Part shown: piece by piece, positions 46,946-59,400 of the stretch
How the letters are laid out: every line of letters begins with the position of its first letter
Numbering within the stretch: the first letter of the stretch is position 1
Origin: Theristus sp. LFF4_11
Taxonomy: Eukaryota > Nematoda > Chromadorea > Monhysterida > Xyalidae
Reading direction: 5' to 3'
DNA: 64,000 nucleotides
NCBI GenBank assembly: GCA_030248135.1
Contig: JASANC010000628.1
Location: forward strand, 1 to 64,000
The notes under the pieces: generated by a model
The model's database searches: none
What the model was told of the DNA's origin: nothing
Seen by the model: only the letters and a program-made list of their open reading frames with translations
Position numbers and translations under genes: made by a program

Positions 46946-49840
46946 TTCAGTGTGTATACGCAGTCCATCTGGAAAATATATGCAACATGACCAGTCAGCG
47001 CTGAGAATTGCTCATGACCAACCAATCAGCGCTGAGAATTGCTCATGACCAACCAATCAGCGCTGAGAATTGCTCATGACCAACCAATTAGCTAGTTGTA
47101 TATATTAGCGAGATAGACTGTATGTGCGGTTTTTGTTCAGGCCATTTCATGCACTGTCGTTTTTATATCCGGTCGACATGGCACGTGTTGAATGCTTGTA
47201 TGAGCACACGTGTCCGAAAGATAACCGGGACGTGCTGGGTTGTTGTTTATTTTTTGCTCCGTAAATGAGACGTGGCGTGTGCCGGATAAATTTTGTGTGC
47301 ATGCATTGGGAGGCTTGGCAGTTTTTAGGCTGTAGGCCAACGGTCCGTTTATACCTGCATAGACTGCACGACCGGTTTTTCGTACACTATCGTCCATGCA
47401 GCTTTCGACCGACATCAACATAACGTCAGTATGAATTGGTCTTTGCTGGTTGAGTGGTGTGTTATTTTTTTTTGAGTTTTGAGGTCTGCGGTTCTTTGGA
47501 GGAATGCCACACACGCAAACACACTGGCATTTTGATGAGCAATCACGCTGTCGCAGCATATTGCGCGTTGGTGTGTATATTGAAGGAGTTGTGGTTCTTC
47601 CTTCGCCTGGAACCCACAGCACCCGTAAATATGCTGGCGACTCATTTCGCTTTTTGCAGGTGTGCTTGTGCATGGGGTTCAAAGAAAGCCTTCAGACAAG
47701 GACTGAACGGTGATTTTTATTCTAAATATAACTAAAACTTCACAATATGCTAACATTCGCAGTTGTTGTTTTTTTTTCTGGACCGTTGTCTAAACAGAAA
47801 CGACTATCCAAAAATTTGAAAAACAGCAACAACAACTTTTCAACCCGCGAACTTTCTAGTGTAATGATTTCTGACTTACTTTCGTAGTTTAGCTTCACAC
47901 GCTGTTCAGAATTTTTGTATTTTGCATTTCAGATGTTTCAGACTGTTGTATTTTCGTTTCGGTAAGGTTTTTTATCGTGTTCACTTTCTGAAAGTTACGT
48001 TATACATTTTAACCATACAGTTTTTTGTGATACCAACGCCTATAATTCAACAGTTGCAGAAGTTTACTCCGGTTTTTTTTGTGTTCTTTCGTGTCAGTTT
48101 GCCATTTTTTCAAGACACCCGCACGTTGTTTATCCGCCGCACAGTCAAAACAAAAGTCCTAAACCAAGCTGATTAGCCACATTCATTGGTGTGATGCAAG
48201 CAATTAGCCAGTTTGTTGGACTTTGTATGGTTTTGGCAGTGAATCAAACACCGAAAAGTTTGCCGTGTTTTAAATAGTGTTTTTTTGTGGCAATCGAATA
48301 TGTGAATTCTGTTTTTCGCTCATTTGTGTTGTGTCAAAATGTGTTTATTGGAAATATTGAGAATTTTGATTTACTGGAATTTATAGAAAGTCTCACGCGG
48401 CGATGCATTGGGTGGAATTTTGGAGACCAGTTTTTTTGCAGGTAGCTAAAAGGTTTTGTCATGTGTGATTTTTGTTCCGCATTTTTTGGTTCAGAAACAT
48501 TTTTTGCTAGCTGGTATGGTCGATTCAGTATTTCGGTGTGTTTTAAATTATAATTTCCCCAAGAATTTGCGTTTTTTTGTGTTTAGAGTTATTTTGATCA
48601 TGCCATTTATCTGGTGTTTTGTTTCGATTGTATTTTTAAAAGTTTCATGCTTTCTCAAATTCTGTCATTAACAAAGTTACTATTATATTCAGAGTTTCAG
48701 ATTTTAACGTGGTTTTATTGTTATTATCTTGATGTTCGCTGCTGAAGACAGGTCAACGGATAGCGTGCGCTGATTGGCTGACTCTGGACGTTCTGGCCAA
48801 TCGACGTGCTGCAATTTGACTTTGCGCTGATGTGTGTTCGGCTGCATGTTGTTGGACATTTTTGTGTGTGTGTGTGTGATTTTGCAAACACTTTTCAGTT
48901 TGTCCCGTTTCCTTGGTGTTATGGTTGAGGTAATCCCCCCATTTTGCCCCTTTCATGGTTTAAAATTGTGTTTTCTTGTTTTTATCAATGTGTGTTTTAG
49001 TGCCGTTTTTGAAACAAAACGATCGATTCAGTTTCGAACCGTTTGCAGTATTTTGTTGATTGGTGTTGGATTGGTGGAAAAAAACGCTGCTGCTGCAAAA
49101 CGTCACGTTTTTGAAAGGAAGAATGCAAAAACAGCATTTTTTGTGTTGCAAACTGTGTCATTCTTGTGCGGCAATTCATTCATTTTTTTGCAATTCACCC
49201 ATTTAGCAAAATCACCGTGAAACAATCAACATTTTTAGTGAATCGAAATTGTAAATTCAGTTTGTTTTTCAGTTTTTCTGGTGTTCATTTTTCATATTTT
49301 CAATGATTTCGCAGAGAAGTTTCCAAACTGGGTTATGTGCAAAAAAACCATCCGATTATTTTCGTTCGTATGCATTATTGCAGAACAAAGGTAACTTTGT
49401 AGAAACAATAAAAAAGTTAACTGTGATCAAAATGTGGATTTTCTTGATCACCATGTTTTTCGGTTGATTATCTGACCGAACTGAGTGAATCTGCTTCAGT
49501 TGAACTGAGTACGGTATTTATAATTTGTTTTTTTTTCTACCACATTTGGTCTCGAGACGATCTTTCTGCTGAGGCGTTTTCGGTCGCCAAGAACAGTGTC
49601 GTTATCTCGCGGTATCTTGATCTTTGATATTTGATTCTTTGCACTGATCCTAATCCCGAACACCAACGCAGAATCGTGTCGAGACCAGCTACAGTAGACA
49701 CAGTTCCGGCGTTCGACGGCCACTCTGCTGCGCTTGTTTTCTATTACTGCCGAAATAACGGTGATCCTGTGATTTTATCAGTTGTTACGGCAGGGGATCT
49801 CAACGAGGCACGACTGAAATTTCACCGGAAAGAAAAAAAA
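46946..49840. other. Intergenic region between epsin and CCT-eta
   Basis: Epsin 3' UTR and the CCT-eta promoter should lie here. An M2 element starts 16 bases past the epsin stop. The remainder is T-rich on the plus strand with no recognisable exon. A GCTGATTGGCTG segment lies near 48769. I see nothing else that I can name. Confidence 0.5.
46961..47120. mobile_element. MITE family M2 with tandem repeats, in the epsin 3' UTR region
   Basis: Ends CAGTCCATCTGG and GCGAGATAGACTG are inverted. Three to four tandem units of about 31 bases contain CAATCAGCGCTGAGAATTGC. Same family as 15022-15196 but with cleaner repeats. Confidence 0.75.
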
Positions 49841-52800
49841 ATGTCCGCCGCGCCCATAATTCTGCTGAAAGAAGGCACCGAACGCCAGCAGGTTTGCAGT
49901 CGGCATTCCAGCTTTTGAATTGTGTTTACTTACTTTTTTGAGGAGTGCTAGTCGGAAGACGGTGCAGTTTTTCGTAAGTGGCTTTGATCCGGCGCTGCAC
50001 ACTCAGTCGCAAACAAACACTGCAGCTTGTGCATGTGTGTGCTACCGCGCATACGGTGTGTCAACAGTGGGATGAAATTATAGGCAATCTCTGTATTTGT
50101 CGAAAAATGACCGGTTTGAACAAACATGTGTACTGATAATTTTGTCTGTGCCAATCTGATTAAAAAAACGGTTGCCTGATTTCAGGGCAAACGCCAAATC
50201 ATCAGCAACATCCAGGCATGCCAGGTGGTCGCAGACGCAGTGCGTACGACACTTGGCCCACGGGGCATGGACAAATTGATCGTCGAAAAGAGGGGAGGTT
50301 GGTGAATGAAGGACACTCAGTGTGGAGTGCTGACTGGTTGGTTGACTCCGCATTTGAATGCGTCTCATTGATTGGCTGCAAGTTGTAATCACAAGCGATA
50401 TTGAGCGCGACTCGAGTTTTTGACTCACTCATTCGTTCCATCATTCGAAACGCTGGCAACTTCGCTGAAACTGCAAGAAGAGCGTTTTGTACGGCAGTAC
50501 CCTTTTCCTTTGCCCCGTTAGCCGAATCAAGTGAAAGAAAATGGCAGCTGGATTTGGACAATAACCAAAAAACAGGCTCCGCCACGATCTCGAACGACGG
50601 CGCAACGATCCTGAAAATGCTGGACATCGTGTTTCCGGCCGCCAAGATGCTCGTTGATATCGCTCGCTCGCAAGACGCGGAGGTACGTGCGACAGTTTCG
50701 GGTGTAAAAAACCTTGAGCTTTCATTCATGGAGCAGTATTTAGTGACACGTAGCTGTGTGCCTTTACAATGTTTTTCATAAAGCCTCAAGTTTTAAAAAG
50801 ACGCAAAGCTTGCATTTCCACTCATTTTGTGGACTGGAGAACAACGGATATTACAGAAAAAAAAACGATCACATGAAATAGGATATCATGGATAACTACA
50901 GCTAAACAATTACAATGAATCGCCCATCATCAACTTCAGGTTGGCGACGGAACGACGACAGTGGTGGTGCTGGCGGCGGAACTGCTGAAACACGCGAAGC
51001 CGTTCATTGAAGACGGTGTGCACCCGCAAATTCTCGTTCATTCCTATCAGAATGCCGCGAAATTGGTGAGAGCGAGTTGGCTTTCTTTTTATGTTGTCGT
51101 GGATGTGACAACTTTCTTGTTTGATGTCGATGAATTTATTCATTCTTTTGACAAGTGTCTTGATTCTTGCAGACGTTGGAAAAACTACAAGAGTTGGCGG
51201 TCAAGATACCGGCGGGCGATGCGAAGTTTGTGTTGTTGTTTTGGATTGGATTTTTTTGTGTTAACAGATTTTGGTTTGTTTCGGAAATATTTATTGCCCA
51301 TTCAAAAGGAACTGAGAAGATTTTTTGACAACCCAACCCTGAGGTTGGCATACGTTTTTTTTCCTGGCAATATTAAAGAAATAGTTTTCACCAACCCTAA
51401 CTAGCCCACCCACTCCAATAACGTCAAAATTACTTTTAGAAAAGACCTGGAATAACCGTTTTTCATCTCATTTCAGGGCACAGCGTGATTTGTTGATTAA
51501 ATGCGCGTCAACGACATTAAGCAGCAAGCTCGTCTCAACCGAACGAGAGTATTTCGCGAACATTTGCGTGGACGCCGTCAATTACCTAGACGAAGCCTCG
51601 AATCTCAGTCTGAAGAACGTTGGCATCAAAAAAGTGCACGGCGGATCGTTGCAGGTGGAATTGTTGCGACTGTTTTTTTTGAAATAAAATTTTTAGAAGT
51701 ACAGAGTAAGCTTTGTGTTTACGTGAAACTGGAGATTTGCTTTGAAATGTATTTTGTTTTTTCGTATTGTCGAACGCTACGCTGATTGGCTCTATTTGAC
51801 GGATTCAACTAATCATTGAAGTTGATCCATTCCATTCAAGAATGCCGCCGCGCAGCCCGGACAGGTAACAAAAACGACGACGGATGATCAATTTTCTCAC
51901 AGTTTTTTTCTAACCCAAGAACCATTCTACTGACTGAAAGCACGTGACAGTTTCAGCTTTGAATGATTCCATCTATGCTCCACATAACCCAAAGGAAAAC
52001 GGCCGCAATTTGCACGACAGTAAACACAATCAACCAAAACAGAATCACATCGAAATGTCGCATTGTTTGATCCTGTTTGAATTTCCATTCATTTCAATTT
52101 AAAAAATATTGTCTCGCCGTTTGATCTGATTTGAGTTTCTTTTCTGGATATTCTTTTCCAAAACCTCAGGAGTCGCAGCTCGTCAAGGGCATCGCGTTCA
52201 AGAAGACGTTCTCGTATGCCGGCTTTGAGATGCAGCCGAAAAGCTACGAGAAGCCTAAGATTGCAATGTTGAACGTTGAGCTCGAGTTGAAGGCCGAGAA
52301 GGAGAACGCCGAAATTCGCATTCAAAACGTCAGCGATTATCAGCAGGTGAGCCGGTTTTAAGTGTCGTTTGCCGGTTCGCAGTTTGCGAAATCTGGCAGA
52401 CTGCACGTTTGGTCAACTAACTATGATCTTTTATTTTGGTCCCGAGACTCAATGGCGCGCACAGATTGGTAAAACAGTGCCATGTATGACGCGGAAATTC
52501 AAAATTAGCAGAGTGATCCGAGTCCGTTAAATTGGGACGAGTCACTTAGGCGAATTTGAATTGCCACATAAAGATTGAAACTAGTTTCCTTTCTACGTCT
52601 GCATACGCATTCAGTCGCTGAATCTGAAAAAAAATTACATTGCATTGATTGGTTGATTGGAAAAAAACTTGAACCCGATTGTCCAGGTGGTTGACGCCGA
52701 GTGGCAGATCCTTTACGACAAACTGTCGTTGATCGAGAAAAGTGGCGCTCGAATTGTGCTATCAAAGCTGCCAATTGGCGACGTCGCCACGCAGTGGTTC

Positions 52801-55704
52801 GCTGACAGGTCTGCTTGATTATGGTAGTTTTTGTGGCAATATTAGTACCGAATCTGATTGGCCGACTTGAATTCGTTTGGATCGAGTGTTTGCATCGAAA
52901 AACACCGTCGCAATTCGGCAATTTTTGCTACTGTGCCGGTTGGAGTGGTCCATTTTGTGCGTCGGTAATCATTTCTAGCATCATTAACTGTTGGATTGGG
53001 TTATGCATTGATTGAAGTTGAAGTCTTTGTGTAAAAACTTTGAGTCATTAATGAGACCAAATCACTCCAACCAAACCTACCTTCTGTGCGATGTTGGTTG
53101 AACAAGAAAAACGATTTCACCATTCTGGACACTGTGCGTTCTGGCGATTTTTCGAACTGACGGGTCCCGTGGTTGCCGCGGTCTTGGAAAACACAGCTTT
53201 TGGGATTCGCGGTGTCAGTCCGCGCCGGCGACAAACCAGTTGACAATTAAGCCGACAATTCACGTCACAACAAAGCCACTTTTTTCTCAAAACGACTTCC
53301 TCTCACCCCTCCCCCCTGTTCCAGAGACATGTTCTGCGCCGGTCGCGTGGAGGAGGCGGATTTGCAACGGACTATCGAGGCATGCGGCGGTGCGATACAG
53401 ACGTCGCTGACGAAACTGACTGACGCCGCACTCGGCCACTGTGAACACTTTTACGAGCAACAAGTCGGCAATGAACGGTCGGTGTTGCGATCGGCACTGT
53501 GGTTTTTGCGGTGGCTCAATGTGTTTTTGTGTGGTTTTGTGGTGGTTTCGTGAGCTTTTTTGCACTTTTATGAGCGTTTTCTACTGTGTGGGGTGACAAT
53601 GATTGAGAGGATTTGCGTAAACCTGGGAGTGGGAGTGGGAGTGGTTGTCTCTCACACTGGGACCGTCCGCAACTGTATCAAATTGTAGAAATGGGTGTGG
53701 TAGAGCAGCGCATACAATCATGTCGAGTATGGCTGAATGAATAAGGCAGTCTTTGTATTCTCCATCAAGGCGGCATCAGTGGCAAACTAGGAGTTGTGCC
53801 TTTTTTCAAGAATGGCACAGGCAAGTGGAGGTTTTTCGAATGCGTTCCGCCATGCAGGTACAATTTTTTCGTCGGCTGCGCGAAAGCGCGCGCGTGCACG
53901 ATCATACTGCGCGGTGGCGCTGAGCAGTTCACCGACGAGACTGAACGCTCGTTGCATGACGCGTTGATGATCGTGAAACGGGCGAAGAAGAATGACGCCG
54001 TCGTGGCCGGTGCGTGCATGTGGATGGTGATTTGGGGAGATGGTTGGTTATTGCACAGAACAGCCGATATGCGTTGCAGAATGCACTTTGTAACGACGAC
54101 AGTTTTCGGTAATTCGCCTGTCACTTTCACTTATTTTCTGGATTTCGTTTCCCACACAGGCGGCGGCGCTATTGAGATGGAACTGTCGCGGCATCTCCGA
54201 ACCGTGTCACGCTCCATTGCCGGCAAACAGCAACTGCTCATGGCTGCCTATGCGCGCTCGTTTGAGGTTGTGCGCAAGGAATGTTGATTGCGTTGGGGTT
54301 GGCTTTGAATACCCGCATTCCTCACCGCTTGCAGAGCCTCTAAGTTACCAAACTCCGGTCGAGTCCGGTGGGTTAGTTGTAGGGGTGTATGGACGGCTGG
54401 GGCATCCCGTTGACCAATGCCCCCCCCTCCCTCTCGCCGTCGCGAAAGGGCCAGCTTGATGGCATACAGCGTTTTGAGTTCATGGGTTTTTTAAAGATTT
54501 GGGCGTTTTTTCTGCTGATAATCTGGCGTTGCTGCCGAATTATTGATTGTTGAATGCACAAACGGTCATGCCCTTTTATCTCTTTCGATTACTTTTGGAC
54601 AGGTTTTTTTTCTGTTCACACAGATCATTCCGCAGCAATTGTGCCACAATGCTGGCTTGGACGCCACGGATTTGCTGAATAAACTCCGACATCGGCATGC
54701 GAAAGGTGACGGATGCGTCAGCATTTTCCTGATTTACTGAAAACATTCTTCTTCAGCTTCCTTTTCACGTTTGAAAAACTGCAAATGGGACTGTATGAAA
54801 TCACGCATAGTGAATGGTAGCAATCGATTTCGGTTTTCAGACTGTTCGAATAAGAAAAGAAGTTTTTTTAGATGATACACCCACACGCTAAAACTTTTTT
54901 GACGACTACTTTTTTAACGATAAAAATTAAAAAAATGACGTTTTTGGAAAAAATCGTTCTTATTCTTGTTTTGATGAAAAACGCTGTTTTATTTGTCTCG
55001 TTTTTTTTTTCTTCAGGCGAAATCTGGTGCGGCATTGACATTCAGCGAGAGGCGTTGGCAGACAACATGGACGCGTGCATTTGGGAGCCAGCCGTCGTGA
55101 AATCGGTCGGTCGAAATGTCTTGTTAAAAAGGAGAAAAAAGATTTAGATTACAATTGCCTTGTTTCTACTTGCAATAACATTTTTGCACTTTTCTGGTTG
55201 GCTTATGCCAAGGTGTCTGCAATAATTTCCGATATGTTGATTGGTTCTGAGTGACTGAGCGAGGGGCACACGTCACTGATTCTCACATCACACGTCAGGA
55301 CGCTTTTGATTTTGCTTCTGATGTTCGCCAGGCCCTAAATGCCGAGAATCTTCATGTAATTTGGTTGAGTTGCTGTGTGATTGTCGCATCTCGTGAAGAT
55401 GCCAATTGAAGTTAGTGGTGACCGCCAGATGCATAGCGAGCTCCACAGAAAAAAGGTCTTTGGAGTCACGGCCGTAGCTCCCTAACATACGCCAAACAGA
55501 TGCTGATTGGTTGCGTGCGCCGAATCAAACGCCCCCAATGTACGTGACCAATTAGATTGTGGAAGGAAGAATTTACACATTGCAAAAATTATCAAAAATT
55601 TTCTCCAGAACGCAATCAAAGCAGCGACCGAAGCAGCCTGTCAGATTTTGTCGGTCGATCAAACTGTGAAGAATCCGAAAAAATCGGACAAAATCGGCCA
55701 ATAG
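49841..55704 (+). CDS. CCT7: T-complex protein 1 subunit eta (chaperonin CCT7)
   Basis: One of eight paralogous subunits of the cytosolic ring chaperonin TRiC/CCT, which folds actin, tubulin and many WD-repeat proteins using ATP. Fourteen exons: 49841-49891, 50186-50297, 50576-50682, 50940-51065, 51173-51225, 51477-51654, 52170-52346, 52687-52808, 53325-53477, 53858-54009, 54160-54266, 54624-54705, 55017-55105, 55609-55704; all junctions in phase, 534 residues (human 543). Nucleotide-binding motifs are present in order: [33 protein letters not shown] (91-99) and [12 protein letters not shown] late in the protein. Eta-specific segments include [44 protein letters not shown] and [20 protein letters not shown]. 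The C-terminus is short and lacks the Gly/Arg-rich tail of vertebrate CCT7. An AATAAA at 56062-56067 could be its polyadenylation signal. Confidence 0.97.
52425..52630. repeat. Repeat family M3 copy, CCT7 intron 7
   Basis: Left part GGTCCCGAGACTCAATGGCGCG and right part ACGCATTCAGTCGC are the diverged inverted ends; CGGAAATTCAAAATTAGC and GAGTCCGTTAAATTGGG match the middle of the 34545 copy in inverse order. Confidence 0.6.
53720..53800. repeat. Short dispersed repeat (second copy at 27138-27216)
   Basis: Both copies share AAGGCAGTC[CT]TTGTATTCTCC and a CAGTCGCAGACCAGGAGT-like word. One lies in CCT7 intron 9, the other in intron 27 of the three-module gene. Class unknown. Confidence 0.55.
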
Positions 55705-56495
55705 GGACTTCCGGAGGATTTCTGAATTTTGTTTGAATGTTTTCTGTTGATTTTTTTGTTTGATGGCGTGAAATTTGCTAGTCGGATTTGAGTGTGTCGA
55801 AATTCGGTCAAGCCTTGTGTGATTTTTTGTTATCAAATCGTGAAAACTGTTTCAAAAAAGTCAACTTTGTGACACGGGAAACAATTGTGAGTTATTTCGC
55901 TTGTTCTAATCGGCACAAATATTCTTTGCCTGTGTGATTTTGGTCTCTTGTTTCTTGTTATTAGGATTGTTTTTTAATTATATTCCATTGTTATGCCACC
56001 GTTTTTGTTTGTTGCAGTATTGGTTGTTGATTGATGTTCTGCTGAAATGTTTTTTCTCGCGAATAAAAAATGGTTACGCTGAGGCTGAGGTTGTTGTTTG
56101 TTTTGCGTTGGTTATCATTATATTATCCTAACCCTAAGCTAAGGGTTTTTTTTTAAACGGTGAAAATGATTAATTTGTGGTTTTTGCATTTTTTCTTTCC
56201 TGTTTTATGGAGTTATATGGACTCATTTCATAAACAAATCTGGTCAACAATCGAATTTTTGGAGCAAAGTCCTTACAAAGTGAAAAAAGTTGTGCCTCAG
56301 TGCCTTGTCCTGGGAAAAAAGTCAAGGGAAAAAAATGAAAGCCCAGACAAAAAGGAAGATAAAAAAGAGATTATCTATAAGAATAATACGAAAGATAAAT
56401 TTTGTGACTGCTTTTGGTCGTTACCGCCTTCGAGCGAGCAGGTTGAGAGATGAGATAGAAATAAAAATTAAGACTTCAGAAAAGAAAAGTGCGAA
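55705..56495. other. Intergenic region between CCT7 and mTOR
   Basis: The two genes run in the same direction with 791 bases between stop and start. AATAAA lies at 56062-56067. The sequence is A/T-rich with no exon-like frame; the mTOR promoter should lie in the second half. Confidence 0.5.
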
Positions 56496-59400
56496 ATGAC
56501 GTCGGCATGGTCTGCTGAATCGGCGAAAGAACAGCAGCATGTCGCAAAACGTTTTCTCGACAAAGACAACAAAGACAGTCTGCGCAGCAAGGACGATCAG
56601 ATTCGCTTAAACGCTGCGAAAAAATTGCTGAGGTTGGTCGTTTTTGTTTTATTTCGCCTTGCTTTTACTTTGCTTCGGTGGTTCGGGTGTGCGCGAACAT
56701 ACATCCTGTGTGATCCGTGATGGGTAGGTAACACACGCGAGACTGATCCAATCCTACGAAGTGCGGTTTTTGCCCAACCACTGCAAATTCACGTCGTTTT
56801 GCTGCATTTTGTTTGTGTGTCGTCAGCTAAACTTGAGTTCATGATCAGTGTGTTGAGGAGTTTTGTCGGCTCACGTTGGGAATAGACCCAGTCAGCGCGT
56901 GTGGTTGGTTCCACGTGCGAAAATTCGCGATCTTGTGCTTCGTTCACGATGATTTTCCAAGTTTTGAGTTTCTCAAAACCCAACGAATCGGTAAATTGTT
57001 GGTGTTTTTTTCTAACTTGCTTTCAGATACGTCAATGGCGAATTGAAAGAGCACTCGCAGGAGGTGGTGGACGAGTTTTTGGCATTCTTCGACGCCAAGG
57101 AGCACAGCGCCATCAGTGAGCTCGTGTCGAGCGGCGACGTCTGCGACCGCAAGGCTGGCATCCTTCTGATCGGTTGGTCGTTTTCAGTTTTTTGCTGAAA
57201 TTTTTTTTGTTCGATGGATTTCATCGCATATGACACACAATTTCTAGATGTTCCCAGATTTTTTTTTCAACATCGTTAAGAGGAAAATAGTAATGACGGT
57301 AGGAAATGAAATTATAATTGATGCGAACTTGATTGAAAGTAATTGAAAATAAATGAAAATTAGCAACAAATGCACACAGTTAATTGGAACTGACACTTAA
57401 TTAAGCCCAATTCAGATGTTCTGTTTGTTTAAATGGTCGTTGTTGATTGTGTTGTGTCGTCTCCTCACTCAGATGTAAAACACAATTTTAGTTTTCAAAC
57501 TGGTGTTCGCTGATTGGCTGTAAAGTCCCAACAAGCCTGAAAGCAGTGCACTCTGTTCACAGCTCAAAATTTATGTTCCGTTCTCATTCAGTTTGCCTGA
57601 TCGAGACCTACGTTTCGCAGTCAGAGTCTTCGAAACGAATCACGAGGTTTTTCAATTTGCTTCTGCGAAAAGCGTTCACCGGCAACGACGCGGTCGGTTG
57701 CAGTTTGTTTTATTTCGACTTTTCGAACCTCGTTGATTTGACTGTTAAAACATTCTCGTTGCGTTTTTTTGTCTTGACTGTTTCTTCCGCTCCGCGCCTT
57801 TTTAATTTCATTGAATTGACTGAGTAGCTGACACTAGGCAGAGACCCCTGCGGGCTGCGGTCGAAAAATGTGACCACAACCAATCAACGTGCCGCACAAA
57901 AGAACAACGACGTTACGTTTCAAACGTCAATAGAAGTGAGAAGAAGCTGATTGGATAGTGAAGTTTGTTTGTGGAGTGGAAGCTGAAAAAATCGGATGAT
58001 TGTATGACACACCCAAACGCCTGAATAATTTGCCTTTTTTAAATTTCTTCCAGAGCGTCATGGCATTGTCGGCGAAGGCGATCGCCTATGTGGCCGTCGT
58101 CTCGAAGACGTACACCAGTGAACTGGTGGAGACGGCACTGAACCAGGCTGATGAATGGCTGCAGACGACGTCGGCGCCGCATGACGCACGTCGACACACG
58201 GCGGCGGTCGGTTTTTGGTCTTGACTTTGAGGTTTTCTTGTTGGATTTTGTGAAAGTCGCGTGAATGGAGATGCAAGGTTGGACGAAAAAGTTGTGGACG
58301 TTTGATATCACGTCACAACGTTTTTCCATTGTCCAATTGTATTGGAAAGCAATGTCGTCACACAAATAATGGCATCGTATTTTACCCTTATATCCATGCA
58401 ACCATCATTACGGGACGCACGAAAGAAGACTTTTGCGAGAAAAGCCGAACCACGTAATTCGCAATATTTCCTTGACGACCGCACCTAATTTCCAGGTGCT
58501 CATTTACCGTGAGCTGGCGCTGGCGACACCGACGTTCTTCTTTCAACACGCGTCCAAGTTCTTCGAGAAGATCTTTCGAGTGATCGGAGAGTCGAAGGTT
58601 GGTGATGATGATGGTGATATTGAGTGTTTGTTCGTAGATTGACGGGGATTGAGCAACGGTGATTTTGGAACCACTCTTGTACTCTGTGTGAAACATCAGC
58701 GAGCTTGTGGTTTCGCATACCGCGGCTGCTGGCTCGTCGTCGGTGCGACGGACGCCAGGCAGAACGTGCCGAAAATGTCTTCACCACAAACATATCTTGT
58801 AGTCTGGGTAAAACATCAGCGAACCTAGAAAGCTGAAAACCAGACAAAGGCAATCAACGTCATTGAATGAAAGTCGTACAACAACGAGAATGACGCTTGT
58901 TTGCAGGCCGCATTACGCGAGGACGCCGTTAGCGCGCTGCGTGCTGCGCTGGTCGTCGCATCGCAACGCGAAACGAAACAACACCAGAAAGCGGCTTGGT
59001 ATCAGGTGGACCGGGGGGGGGCAGCTTTTTGCTGTTCTTGTTGAATTTCGGCCGTGCTGCAGGTGCCTTGGTGAATGACCGGAAATGAAATTGTTACTTT
59101 CTGCGTCTCCGAACGCATCGAGTCGTAAAACCGAGAGAAAAATACATAACACTTGCTTGAGTGTGACGTTTTGACAACCACAATCAACCAACCGCCATGA
59201 AACGCGGATGTTCCATCGCAGACGAGCTACGAGAGCGCGAAATCACTGATGGAGCAGGGTGAGCGTGCGCCGAACACGCAGCAACGCGACGATCGCTACC
59301 ACAGCGGCCTGTTGATCTTCAACGAACTGCTGCGCATCGCGAACGTCGAGTGCGAGGTCGGGCGCGTGATGGCACGGGACATAGTTGTTCCAGAGCCGAG

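Noticed and set aside
56125..56150. Telomere-like CCCTAACCCTAAG sequence, also TAGGGTTAGGGG at 37640 and 40075
   Set aside because: Only one to two units in each place; the latter two are termini of family Y. Not a telomeric array.
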